Source: Chitinophagaceae bacterium (GTDB taxonomy: Bacteria > Bacteroidota > Bacteroidia > Chitinophagales > Chitinophagaceae). Taken from it: a DNA stretch of 64,000 nt. The translations under genes and the position numbers were made by a program. Below the pieces are notes generated by a model, which was not told the origin of the DNA, ran no database searches, and saw only the letters and a program-made list of their open reading frames with translations. Shown here piece by piece: positions 33,854-43,100 of the stretch; position 1 is the first letter of the stretch; each line of letters starts with the position of its first letter. The DNA lies in the NCBI GenBank assembly GCA_020403455.1, contig JADBXP010000010.1, positions 62,001 to 126,000 of the forward strand, in the 5' to 3' direction.

Positions 33854-34863
33854 TCGGGTGGCTTCAAAATCTTGATGAGAATGTGCGCAGGATTTCATTG
33901 AATCAAGCTTCATTGAACTCAGGAATAACTTCAAAGGCAATTGAGAAAGATTGGTGGGCAACACTTGTTTTGAGAATGTTATTCACTTCAAAGTATGCAC
34001 CGTACTTTGCTTTTAAAGGAGGTACTTCTCTAAGCAAGGGATGGGGAATTATAGATCGATTTTCAGAAGACATTGATATAGCTTTGAATTCAGAGGTTTT
34101 CGGAATGCCATATAAAGATAAACCTTCGAAAACATATGTTGAGCAATTACGAAGAGAAGGCTGTTTATTTACAAGTAATGAAATAGCCAAAGATTTAATT
34201 ACACAATTTGAAAAGCTACCAATTCCGGTTGAGCTGTTTGCCATTGAGGTTGAAGCCATAAGAAAGGATATGCCCGACACAGACCCTCAAACGATTTATT
34301 TAAACTACAAATCCTTATTTGAGCCTAATCCATATTTGCCTGACAGGGTAAAAATCGAATTTAGTGTACGCTCACAGAAAGATCCAAACGAAAGGCGCTT
34401 CATGCATACTATGTTGAACAGCTACTTTCCTAATGAAATTTATGGTGAGGAGCCCTTTGAGGTTGCTACCATGCATCCCAAAAAAACTTTTATTGAAAAA
34501 ATTCTCTTATTGCATGAGGAGTACAATCGAGAGGATGAGGTTACAATGAGAACTTATCGAATGTCTCGTCATTACTACGACTTGTGCCAAATTAATAAAG
34601 ATTATTCAAACGCATTATCAGATATTTCTTTTATTGAAGATATCATTGAACATCGAAAATTATATTCTCGACTGAGGCATTTCGATTACAGTACACTTTG
34701 CATTGGTAAAATATCTCTAATTCCTCCGGAATCTATATTAATAAAGTTAAAACGTGACTATGATGAAATGGCCAAGGAAATGATGTATGGCCATGTGCCA
34801 ACTTTTACTGAAGTAGTCGATGTCGTGAGAACAATTCAAGACGCATTCAATCAAAAATTATAA
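33850..34863 (+). CDS. AbiEii-like nucleotidyltransferase toxin
   Basis: 337 residues. Nucleotidyltransferase superfamily motifs are intact: FKGGTSLSKGW (G57-W65; the GGTSLSK motif of AbiEii) and RFSEDIDIAL with D74 and D76 as metal ligands. A further family block is PKKTFIEKILLLHEEYNRED, with R and YYDLCQI later. By family it transfers nucleotides to RNA targets (tRNA acceptor ends in the MenT relatives), stopping growth and in some cases giving phage abortive infection. Translationally coupled to the antitoxin. The two-gene unit is the only cargo of the islet. Confidence 0.88.
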   Translation: MIGWLQNLDENVRRISLNQASLNSGITSKAIEKDWWATLVLRMLFTSKYAPYFAFKGGTSLSKGWGIIDRFSEDIDIALNSEVFGMPYKDKPSKTYVEQLRREGCLFTSNEIAKDLITQFEKLPIPVELFAIEVEAIRKDMPDTDPQTIYLNYKSLFEPNPYLPDRVKIEFSVRSQKDPNERRFMHTMLNSYFPNEIYGEEPFEVATMHPKKTFIEKILLLHEEYNREDEVTMRTYRMSRHYYDLCQINKDYSNALSDISFIEDIIEHRKLYSRLRHFDYSTLCIGKISLIPPESILIKLKRDYDEMAKEMMYGHVPTFTEVVDVVRTIQDAFNQKL

Positions 34864-35049
34864 CTCACTTCCCAATGTTCATTTATTCAATGTTCACCGG
34901 GGTACTTTTTGAAGAAATGACAGGGGGTAAAAACAATAAAAATCGATAACAAAACACAGCTATTCTAAAAATAGTTTGCCTTCATTTTATCGATCTTTTT
35001 TGTTACTAATTTGTAGCTCAACAAAGTCGAAATTTGATGAGTAATTGCT

Positions 35050-35062
35050 CATTTGTTGCTCG
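35050..35062. repeat. Internal 13-bp direct repeat, right copy
   Basis: CATTTGTTGCTCG, identical to 33076-33088; 62 bases from the right mnmE-end copy, against 62 bases on the left side. The symmetry supports a common element-end structure. Confidence 0.45.
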
Positions 35063-35123
35063 CAAAAATTGCGAAATCTAGCATTATCAATGGTTTCAAC
35101 GTTTATTTTTTCTTATCAGTTCC

Positions 35124-35136
35124 TGTATCGGAAAGT
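35124..35136. repeat. Right 13-bp direct repeat (attR-like), orphan copy of the mnmE 3' end
   Basis: TGTATCGGAAAGT followed by AA, so it reads CIGK-TAA in frame but is preceded by unrelated sequence. Identical to 33002-33014. Confidence 0.6.
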
Positions 35137-35170
35137 AATTTTTCATTCACGCAGAGAAGTGATTGAATTT

Positions 35171-36040
35171 TTATTTTGGCACCCAGATCTGTATAGCTTC
35201 AGGTAAAATCTCAGCTTCCACGAATCTAACCTTCCCCCTGAATTCTCCGTCTATCTGAAATGGAATTCGTTTGCGGCATTGGATGCGAACCTTTTGTGCC
35301 GGATAAATCACCAGCTTTTCAGGATCAAAAGACCGACTTCGAATTAGCATCTTCAATGTTTCAACAATGGATATCTGTTTCATCACAACTACTTCGAAGC
35401 GATCGTCGAATAAAGACCCATCCGGGTTAATTACCGCACCGGTCCTGTAAGATGTACCATTCGCCAATACGACCATGGTGGCCTTTTCCTTCCAATTGTT
35501 ATCATCTATGGTCAAGGAAAGCCGGAAAGTCCTGGCATAATACAAGGCCTGAATGGATACTAGAGCATACCCCCACATCCCTCTCTTTCCACCTTTATTG
35601 AAACGTTTCATCGCCCAGGCATTCAGGCCCAGATCGGAGAGATGCAGGCAGATTTCATTTTGTATGGAAAGTGCATGAATAGCGCGCGCCTTCCCATCTA
35701 ATAAAACCTGCAACGCAGCGGCCGGATTTTCAGGGATTCCCAATTCATAGGCAAGTCCGTTGGCAGAACCCGCCGGTAAAATTCCCAAAGGAATTTTCTT
35801 GTTCAACAGAGCTGTTGCTACCAGTTTGATGGTGCCATCACCTCCAACAGCCACTACTTTATCAGGGGTAGATTGTTCAATGATCTCAACCACTTGTTCA
35901 GCTTTGGTGTGAGATGTCATCACCCAAAATTCAGGTCTTATTGACTTCCCCTTGAAAAATTCTTCTATCAGAGGAATCCAGCCGGTAGTTCTTGCACCCG
36001 CACTTGGGTTGATAATGAAAAGAAACTTTTGTGGCGGCAT
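35171..36040 (-). CDS. Diacylglycerol kinase-family lipid kinase (YegS/DgkB-like)
   Basis: 289 residues. ATP-binding GGDGT motif at 66-70 (VVAVGGDGTIKLVA), the opening strand FLFIINPSAG, and GILPAGSANGLAYELG. The C-terminal domain includes YRTGAVINPDGSLFDDRFEVVVM and QIDGEFRG, typical of the DAGK catalytic/YegS family. It phosphorylates diacylglycerol, a sphingoid base or another lipid alcohol; the substrate is not evident. Divergent from an App1-type phosphatase gene 55 bases away, which would remove phosphate from phosphatidate. The pairing suggests linked control of phosphatidic acid. Confidence 0.9.
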   Translation of the reverse strand: MPPQKFLFIINPSAGARTTGWIPLIEEFFKGKSIRPEFWVMTSHTKAEQVVEIIEQSTPDKVVAVGGDGTIKLVATALLNKKIPLGILPAGSANGLAYELGIPENPAAALQVLLDGKARAIHALSIQNEICLHLSDLGLNAWAMKRFNKGGKRGMWGYALVSIQALYYARTFRLSLTIDDNNWKEKATMVVLANGTSYRTGAVINPDGSLFDDRFEVVVMKQISIVETLKMLIRSRSFDPEKLVIYPAQKVRIQCRKRIPFQIDGEFRGKVRFVEAEILPEAIQIWVPK

Positions 36041-36095
36041 GAGATAGATTGTTGACGGGGAATCGAATTATGATTAAATTGAACCGGCAATCGTT

Positions 36096-37112
36096 ATGGC
36101 AAAGATACAGGAACCCGAACAGGTGAATTTGCGTTTGTACAAGGGCTATGGCCATGCACATCATTTGGTGGTGTACGGACATCTGTTAAGAGGACTTCAG
36201 GCACAGCGGGAAAGATTCACGCACCAGATCTGGTACAATGTGAGGCACTTGATTCGGCTCTTCAACATTCATCCCATTGCAGGAGCCCGCATTCGTTTGT
36301 CACATGCCGGCAGGGAATGGGAAACCACCACCCAGGAAGATGGTTTTTTTGAATTTCACTGGCAAGTTGAACAGGAATTGACTGCCGGCCATCACCCGAT
36401 TTGGGTTGCCTACCTGGATGAACAGGGAGAAGTATTGGAAGAGACAAAAGGTGAGATTTATATCCCCCATTCCGTTCAATTGGGTGTGATATCTGATATT
36501 GATGATACGATACTCATCTCTTATTCTTCCCGCATGCTCAGGCGCTTGCGCGTATTGTTCACCCGACAACCCAGGAGTAGAAAAACATTCGAGGACATTG
36601 TTCGTTATTTTAACTTATTGTCACTTTCCCATACCACATCGGATCTTCCCAATCCTTTTTTTTATATCTCGAGCAGTGAATGGAATCTCTATGATGATCT
36701 GACAGAATTTTTTTCACACAATCAATTGCCCGTCGGCGTGCTTTTGTTGAATAAGATCAAGCGACTTTTTGAATTGGGTGCTACCGGTCAAACACAGCAT
36801 CACCTTAAACTGATGCGTATTCGTCGTGTTTTGGAAATGTTTCCTAAACAGCGTTTCATTTTATACGGCGATAATTCCCAGCACGACCCAATGATTTATT
36901 GGACAGTTGCTCAGGAGTTTCCGAAAAATATACTTGCTATTTATATCCGATGTGTCAACAAAGAAAAAGAGATGGAAACAAAAAACTTATTGTCATCTCT
37001 TGCTGATTCACCCATTCATGCTTTGGTATTTCATCATACCCGCGAGGCAATGCTGCATTCCGCTCAGATTGGTTTAATAGAGGAAGATGCGGTTGCAGCA
37101 CTAAAGAAATGA
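36096..37112 (+). CDS. App1-type phosphatidate phosphatase domain protein
   Basis: 338 residues. HAD-like catalytic motif DIDDT (D134, D136) in GVISDIDDTILISYSS, then a Ser block (FFYISSSEWNLYDDLTEFF) and the lysine/aspartate region (FILYGDNSQHDPMIYWTVAQEFP). This is the DUF2183/App1 catalytic domain known from yeast phosphatidate phosphatase App1. An N-terminal ~110-residue beta domain precedes it (AGARIRLSHAGREWETTTQEDGFFEFHW). No signal peptide. Neighbour of a divergent lipid kinase. Confidence 0.88.
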   Translation: MAKIQEPEQVNLRLYKGYGHAHHLVVYGHLLRGLQAQRERFTHQIWYNVRHLIRLFNIHPIAGARIRLSHAGREWETTTQEDGFFEFHWQVEQELTAGHHPIWVAYLDEQGEVLEETKGEIYIPHSVQLGVISDIDDTILISYSSRMLRRLRVLFTRQPRSRKTFEDIVRYFNLLSLSHTTSDLPNPFFYISSSEWNLYDDLTEFFSHNQLPVGVLLLNKIKRLFELGATGQTQHHLKLMRIRRVLEMFPKQRFILYGDNSQHDPMIYWTVAQEFPKNILAIYIRCVNKEKEMETKNLLSSLADSPIHALVFHHTREAMLHSAQIGLIEEDAVAALKK

Positions 37113-37165
37113 TGCTGCCTATCACTTCAGGCGCATTAATCACTTAGTGCTCAAATACAGTCGCA

Positions 37166-38437
37166 TCAAGATGCGGCGGAAGACATTTTCTTCAATGCCC
37201 CTATGAATACATCTAGTTCTGCAGTGGTAGTATAAAGATTGGGTGTAATCCTGCATCCATGTATTCCGGCAGTATCAATGGCAACTGTCCATATTTTATG
37301 TTGTTCTAAAAGTTGGACAGCCATGTCAGCAGGTTTCATTCCTTTGATTCCTACATTGGCGATAGCACATGATCTGGCAGCATCAGTTGGGGTATTTAAA
37401 ACTATCCCCGGTAGGCCGGCCACGCGGCTTGTCCAGTACTGTTGTAAAAATCTAAGTCTGGCTTCTTTTCTTTCAGCGCCGATCATGCGAAAAAATTCAA
37501 TGGAATCGATAACTGTCAGTTCGCAATGAACAGGATGAGTACCCAAATGATTCAGGCGGGTAATATCATCTGTGGCTTTTTCAGCAGGGGCCAGGAGTGG
37601 CCAGATTTTTCCAATGTGTTTTTTCTTTACATATAGCAAGCCGACACCCAGTGGCACACAAAGCCATTTGTGAAGACTCGCTCCGTAATAATCACAATCG
37701 AGTTCAGTCATGTTAACAGGAATATGCGCAATGGCATGCGCACCATCCACCATTACTTCTACTCCCTTGCTGTGGGCCATGTCACAGATTTTTCGAACGG
37801 GTAAAATTTGTCCTGAGATATTGATCATGTGACAGATCATCAGCAGTTTGGTTTTGGGCGTGATGGCTTTTGCATACAACTCTACAATTTCCTCGTCGGA
37901 TGCAGGGTGATTGGGAACAGAGACAATGTTGTTTTTAATGCCGAATCGCTTAGCTGCCTGGCGGAACATATCGAGCATCGCACCATAATCCTGCTCTGCC
38001 ATCACGGCTTCATCACCGGGTTGCCAGGGATACCCGCCAATGATCATATCCATTGATTCAGTTGTATTGCGGGTAAGTACCAATTGATCCGGGGTGGTGC
38101 CCACCAATTCCGCAACGCGGGCAGCCATTTTCCTTTTATTCTCAAACTGAAATTTTCGCATATAGTAGGATCCCTGGTAATTCACCTCTCGTATATGCTC
38201 TATGTGTCGCTCTAATAATGGCGTTGGTAAAATATTGTAATAACCGTTCTCCAGATTGATGTAGTCTGGTTTCAAACGATAAGCACCCCTGATTTCTTGC
38301 CAGAAAGCATCATCATTGGCGGTAACTTCTGGCGAAGAGTTCAAAAGTTGCTGGGCACTGGCAGGAAGTGAGAGCCATGCAAGGGGTGTACTCAAAGCTG
38401 AGTAGGTCATTGTTCGGAGGAAATCTCTTTTTTTCAT
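37166..38437 (-). CDS. Exported class V aminotransferase (isopenicillin N epimerase-like)
   Basis: 423 residues. PLP lysine K257 in YYGASLHKWLCVPLG, cofactor aspartate D231 in MVDGAHAIAH, and the TRNTTESMD substrate/cofactor block near 122. The N-terminus MKKRDFLRTMTYSALSTPLAWLSLPASAQQ has the shape of a Tat signal but with KR in place of the usual RR. Bacteroidetes have many such exported aminotransferases related to isopenicillin N epimerase and cysteine desulfurases; the reaction cannot be assigned. Lies 21 bases after a DUF1543 gene on the same strand, so the two are probably one transcript. Confidence 0.88.
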   Translation of the reverse strand: MKKRDFLRTMTYSALSTPLAWLSLPASAQQLLNSSPEVTANDDAFWQEIRGAYRLKPDYINLENGYYNILPTPLLERHIEHIREVNYQGSYYMRKFQFENKRKMAARVAELVGTTPDQLVLTRNTTESMDMIIGGYPWQPGDEAVMAEQDYGAMLDMFRQAAKRFGIKNNIVSVPNHPASDEEIVELYAKAITPKTKLLMICHMINISGQILPVRKICDMAHSKGVEVMVDGAHAIAHIPVNMTELDCDYYGASLHKWLCVPLGVGLLYVKKKHIGKIWPLLAPAEKATDDITRLNHLGTHPVHCELTVIDSIEFFRMIGAERKEARLRFLQQYWTSRVAGLPGIVLNTPTDAARSCAIANVGIKGMKPADMAVQLLEQHKIWTVAIDTAGIHGCRITPNLYTTTAELDVFIGALKKMSSAAS

Positions 38438-38458
38438 ATCAGGTGGTGGAAAGAATAA

Positions 38459-39022
38459 TCAGGAGTTGGTGAGGGAAGAAAGTTTGGTGTAGCCGATGTG
38501 CCACTCATCTGCGGCTGCTTTTCGGCCCGGGGTAATTTGAATACGGTATTTCTCCCTCAATTCAGCTGACAAAAGATCTTCTACTAAATAAGAATCATCA
38601 ATGTCAATTCCGTATTTATCATCAACATGTGAAGTGGCGCCTTTGAATCCGGTATGTTTGAAGAAAGCAGTTTGTTTGGCCGATCGAATGGCGGTTGCAA
38701 GGTCGGGGGCTACTTCCAGTAGTTTGTAGTGGTATTCTTCAAATTCTCCCGGACGGTAACCACCCAGGTTGAGGAAAAACAATTGTTGTGCTGCGAATTT
38801 TTCGGACTTCTTCTTTTGAGCAGACAGGATGCGTATGTTGAATTGACCTACCATGGTCACTTCCCGCCAGGCATCTATGTGCAATTTGTGTTTCCCTGGC
38901 CAGAAAGATTTCAGTTGCGGAACTAAGTCAGCGAGTGTTTGGGCGATGCCAAAGAAAATATCGTGTTGTTCCGTATGCCTGCCTTCCGGCTTACAGCCGA
39001 TCAATACCATGAAAAGTTTCAT
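38459..39022 (-). CDS. DUF1543 domain protein
   Basis: 187 residues, cytoplasmic. N-terminal block KLFMVLIGCKPEGRHTEQHDIFFGIAQTL and later INIRILSAQKK-like and LFFLNLGGYRPGEFEEYHYKLLEVA match the DUF1543 family (two similar halves; the second around 110-187). Function unknown. First gene of a two-gene unit with the aminotransferase; divergent from the serine hydrolase gene at 39061, sharing a 38-base promoter region. Confidence 0.85.
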   Translation of the reverse strand: MKLFMVLIGCKPEGRHTEQHDIFFGIAQTLADLVPQLKSFWPGKHKLHIDAWREVTMVGQFNIRILSAQKKKSEKFAAQQLFFLNLGGYRPGEFEEYHYKLLEVAPDLATAIRSAKQTAFFKHTGFKGATSHVDDKYGIDIDDSYLVEDLLSAELREKYRIQITPGRKAAADEWHIGYTKLSSLTNS

Positions 39023-39060
39023 ATAATAATATTACTGAAATTTAGCTGTAAATTGGTAGC

Positions 39061-39984
39061 ATGAGAAAAATCTTTCTCCTAACAGTTATGATAGTATCAT
39101 TGGGAGTGCAAGCGCAGGATTACCCATCCGATAAGCAACAACTGGTTGCACAATTAAAGAATTTGCTGAGTCGGCAACCGGGGGTTTACGCGCTGGCTTT
39201 AAAACATCTCCCCGACGGGGATAGTATCTTTATCAATGAAAAGGAAATGTTTCACGCGGCCAGTACGATGAAAACACCCGTGATGATTGAAATTTTTCGC
39301 CAGGTGGCGGAAGGTAAGATTGGTCTGGATGACACTCTATTGGTACAAAATGAATTTGCCAGCATTGTGGATGGCAGCTCGTATCAGTTATCCCCGGCTG
39401 ATGACAGCGATGATGAAGTGTATCAGAAAATGGGAACCCATCAAACCATTCGCTATTTATTGTTTCGGATGATTACCCGCAGCAGCAATCTGGCCACCAA
39501 CCTGCTAATGAAACTGGCGGATGGCAAGCAGGTAACGACTACTATGCGTTCTTTGGGGGCTCCAACCATTCAGGTAATGCGGGGGGTGGAGGACAGCAAA
39601 GCGTATAGACATGGACTGAACAATGTTACCAGTGCTTACGATCAAATGAAAATCTACGAGCAGATTGCCCTGGGTCAGGCAGTGAATGGTGATGCTTCCA
39701 AGAAGATGATAGAAATATTAGTACAACAATTTTATAGAGATATTATTCCGGTACAGTTGCCTTCCGGCACTCCTGTGGCGCATAAAACGGGATGGATTAC
39801 CGGTGTTTTCCATGATGCGGGCATCATTTTGTTACCGAATGGGGGGAAGTTGGTGCTGGTTTTACTGTCTAAAAAGGCAATAGACGAGTCCGCCACCAAG
39901 CAAATGCTGGCAACAATAGCCCGGTTGGTTTACGATTTTTATGTCTTGACAGATGAAAAAAGAAATAAAAGCAATAAAAACTAA
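39061..39984 (+). CDS. Class A beta-lactamase-like serine hydrolase
   Basis: 307 residues with signal peptide MRKIFLLTVMIVSLGVQAQ. Nucleophile motif S68-T-M-K71 (AASTMKTPVMIE), second motif S141-S-N143 (SDN replaced by SSN), and K242-T-G244 (HKTGWITGV). A candidate deacylating acid is E177 (RGVEDSKAYRHGLNN), which sits where class A Glu166 is expected. The block VEDSKAYRHGLNNVTSA is typical of the Beta-lactamase2 family members in Bacteroidetes. It may hydrolyse beta-lactams weakly or act on peptidoglycan-related substrates; neither can be decided here. Confidence 0.88.
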   Translation: MRKIFLLTVMIVSLGVQAQDYPSDKQQLVAQLKNLLSRQPGVYALALKHLPDGDSIFINEKEMFHAASTMKTPVMIEIFRQVAEGKIGLDDTLLVQNEFASIVDGSSYQLSPADDSDDEVYQKMGTHQTIRYLLFRMITRSSNLATNLLMKLADGKQVTTTMRSLGAPTIQVMRGVEDSKAYRHGLNNVTSAYDQMKIYEQIALGQAVNGDASKKMIEILVQQFYRDIIPVQLPSGTPVAHKTGWITGVFHDAGIILLPNGGKLVLVLLSKKAIDESATKQMLATIARLVYDFYVLTDEKRNKSNKN

Positions 39985-40056
39985 CAACGGGTAGTTTTTT
40001 ACTGTATAATAAAGGGCGCTCGTGCAGCGTTCTAATAAGCCGGTACGTCTTGAAAA

Positions 40057-40064
40057 TAGTTTTG
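40057..40064 (+). promoter_or_regulatory. -7-like box (TAGTTTTG) upstream of susC, inside an inverted repeat
   Basis: Perfect TAnnTTTG match lying between arms ACGTCT (40045-40050) and AGACGT (40066-40071). A possible distal, regulated promoter. Confidence 0.35.
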
Positions 40065-40128
40065 TAGACGTGATTTTCCTTTTCCGGATAAAAAAACTTA
40101 ACAATAATTTTTTTTTGTCGAAAACTTC

Positions 40129-40136
40129 TATATTTG
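40129..40136 (+). promoter_or_regulatory. -7 box (TATATTTG), proximal susC promoter
   Basis: Perfect TAnnTTTG match 32 bases before the susC ATG at 40169. Confidence 0.5.
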
Positions 40137-40168
40137 TTTCGCTTATTTTAACCAATAAACTGCCAACT

Positions 40169-43100
40169 ATGAATTGTAAGAAGCTAGTTATGCCCTTTCT
40201 AATGGGGCTTTTTGCGTGCTTCTTCGTTGTTGCGGCTCATGCCCAAACGAAGACCGTTACGGGAAAAGTTTCCGATGCGAAGGATGGATCTCCGCTGGCC
40301 GGAGTTTCTGTTGTTGTTAAGGGTTCCAGCACTGGTACACAAACTGCCAATGATGGTTCCTTTCGTATTAATGCTGCGTCCAACGCAACCCTGGTATTTT
40401 CCAGTGTAGGTTTTGGAAGCAAGGAAGTTGCCGTTGGTGCAAACTCCACTATCAATGTTTCTCTGGCTGCCACCAACGATCAGCTGAATGAAGTAGTAGT
40501 AGTTGGTTATGGTACCCGTAAGGTAAAAGACCTGACAGGTTCTGTTGCCAATGTAACTGCCAAAGACTTCAACAAGGGTCAGATTGCTACTCCCGATCAG
40601 TTATTACAGGGTCGTACACCCGGTGTGTTGGTTACGCCTTCTACCGGTGAGCCCGGTGCTGCTGCTACCATCAACATTCGTGGTACTGGTTCTATTAGTG
40701 GCTCTCAGGAGCCTCTCTATGTTGTGGATGGTGTGCCACTGGGTCAAGGCGGTACACTGGGAGGTGGGTCAAATGGTGTTGAAGGTGGTACTACCCCCAG
40801 AAATCCATTGGCGTTTCTGAACCCCAACGATATCGAAAGCATTACTGTATTGAAAGACGCTTCTGCTGCCGCAATTTACGGTTCAAGAGGTGCGAATGGT
40901 GTTATCCTCATCACCACCAAGAGTGGTCGTGGTGGTCGCAATGGTTCATTCAACCTGAGTGCCAATACCAACGTGGCTACTACAGCCAAGCGTTATGATT
41001 TGATGAGTGCTTCAGACTTCTTGGCGGCTGCTAAAAAAGCTAACATCGACGGTGGCGCTGATCCTGATGCTGCTGCTGAGGCAGTTAAATTTATTGACAA
41101 TGGTGCTGTAACTGACTGGCAGGATCAAATATTCAGAACTGCTATCTCTCAGAACTATAACCTCAGCTGGGGCTACAATGTAGGCGGTACAACTGCCCGC
41201 ATCAGTGGTTCTTACGATGATCAGCAAGGTATTGTACGCAACAGTTCCCTGAAGCGTATGACCCTCCGTGCCAACGTAACCCAGATGCTGATGGACAATA
41301 AATTGAAACTGGAATTGGCTTCCACCTATTCTAATACCAGGAGCCAATATCCTCCGCTATCCAACAGCGCCGGTTATCAGGGAAGTTTGTTGGGTGCCGC
41401 ACTTCAGCTCAATCCAACTAACCCTGTAAGAAATCCCGATGGAACTTTCTTCCAGCCGGGTGATCAACGTAACCCTGTTCAAATGCTCGCTTACTTTGAT
41501 GACCGCGATAATATCAATCGTTTCCTGAATAATCTTTCTGCTACTTATCAAATTACAAAGGACCTGTCTTACAAAGCTGTTTTCGGCTACGATCAATCAA
41601 AAGCTGTTCGTACTGCATTTGCAGATCCTCGCCTGGGTTCTAATGCCTATGGTGGTACTGTAAACATTTTCGGACGTGATTTGAACAATGGTATTCAGCA
41701 AAATGGTCGTATGAATGAACAAACGCTGAGAAATACCTCTGTTTTGTTCGAACAATACCTGACTTATGACAAAACCTTTGGCAAGCACAACCTGAACGCT
41801 ATACTTGGTTACTCCAACCAAAGTTTCCAGACTGAATACGAAGGTCGTGTTGGCTGGGGTCTCGGTCTGACTGCTGTTCCGGGTCCCAGTTATGATTTCA
41901 GGAGAGATGTAGGTCAGTTCAGAAACTACGCGAATCAAGTTCCTGGATTTGATAAGAATACTTTGCAGTCATTTTTTACCCGCGTGAATTATTCTTTTGC
42001 AGACAAGTATTTCCTGACTGCTACCCTCCGTGCGGATGGATCATCTAAATTTGGTTCCAACAACCGCTATGGTGTATTCCCTGCCTTCGCCTTTAAATGG
42101 CGTGCTATGAATGAAGATTTCATTCAAAAAGCACTGGGTGGTATCCTCAGCGACCTGAGTTTCCGTGCCAACTACGGTATACTGGGTAGCCAAGACAACC
42201 TCTTTTCTTATTCTGCCTTGAACCTCCAGCAGAAATTCGATCCGGTTGCAGGAAGGGTTGATGGCCCTGCTGCCACCACTCGTTTTATCCAACAGGGTAA
42301 CCCTGACCTGAAATGGGAGCAAGCTGCCACTACAGGTTTTGGTATCGACCTGACTTCTAAAAACAGAAGACTGTCTGCTACCATCGATTACTACTATACT
42401 AAGCGTACCAACATGTTGTTCTTCGCTCCAACTCCGGGTGGTTTCGCTCCTCAAGCGTTCTGGTGGATCAACCTGGACGGGAATGTTATCAACAAAGGAT
42501 GGGAAGTTAGCCTGAACTACAAAATTGTACAGGGTCGCAAATTCAGCTGGGATGTTAATTATAACATGACTACGGTGAATAACACCATCGAAGGTCTTCC
42601 AATCCCCATCAATACCGGTGCAGTTAGCGGACAGGGTCTGACCGGTGCATTCGCACAGACTCTTACGAACGGTGCTCCCATCTTCTCTTGGTCAGTTCCT
42701 GTATTCCAGGGCTTCGATGGTAACGGTAACGCTCGTTATGCCGATGGTGCAGCCAACCAACTGGTGGGAACTGCATTGCCTAACTTCTTTGCTGGTTTGA
42801 CCAACAACTTCACATACGGCAATTGGAACCTGAGCATCTTCGCCAATGCTGTAACCGGATTCTATGTGTACAACAATACGGCCAATGCGTTGTTCTTAAA
42901 AGGAAGCTTGCGCAACGGACGTAATGTAACCAACGAAGTGGGTAACGGACCTGAGAACCCTTTCAACCCCGGTTCTGTTTCAACCAGATTCCTGGAGAAA
43001 GGTGACTTCATCCGTATAGCGAACATTAACTTGAGTTATGCTGTTAATCTTAAGAAGACAAATGTTATCAAGTCACTTACGCTCTTCGCGTCTGGACAAA

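Larger units (their letters stand above)
33002..35136. mobile_element. Probable remnant integrative islet at the mnmE 3' end, carrying a toxin-antitoxin pair
   Basis: Bounded by two identical 13-bp repeats (TGTATCGGAAAGT): the left one is the last codons of mnmE, the right one again reads TGT ATC GGA AAG TAA, i.e. C-I-G-K-stop, but with no gene before it. The interior is visibly more AT-rich than the flanks and contains only an AbiEi/AbiEii-type pair. The mnmE (trmE/thdF) 3' end is a known integration site, e.g. of Salmonella genomic island 1. No integrase, relaxase or transposase is present, so this would be a deletion remnant or a non-autonomous element. Confidence 0.55.
34864..35170. other. 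307-base gap: right end of the islet
   Basis: No ORF. Contains a series of related short words TTTGTTACTaA (about 35000), TTTGTAGCTCa (about 35012) and TTTGTTGCTCg (35052-35062) in the same orientation, a palindrome-like pair ATCGATAA/TTATCGAT-type words (34944-34951 and 34987-34995), and the right 13-bp copy of the mnmE end. Arrangement suggests recombinase-binding sites. Confidence 0.45.

Noticed and set aside
33002..35136. A transposon insertion as the source of the islet
   Set aside because: No transposase and no terminal inverted repeats were seen; the repeat is 13 bp and matches the gene end, which fits site-specific integration better.
37162..37175. CGCATC/GATGCG inverted repeat as a terminator between App1 and the aminotransferase gene
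   Set aside because: The loop would be only two bases, there is no T run, and it overlaps the aminotransferase stop.
40022..40168. Upstream GTG extension of the SusC reading frame
   Set aside because: Only the ATG at 40169 begins a signal peptide, and both -7 boxes lie inside the extension.
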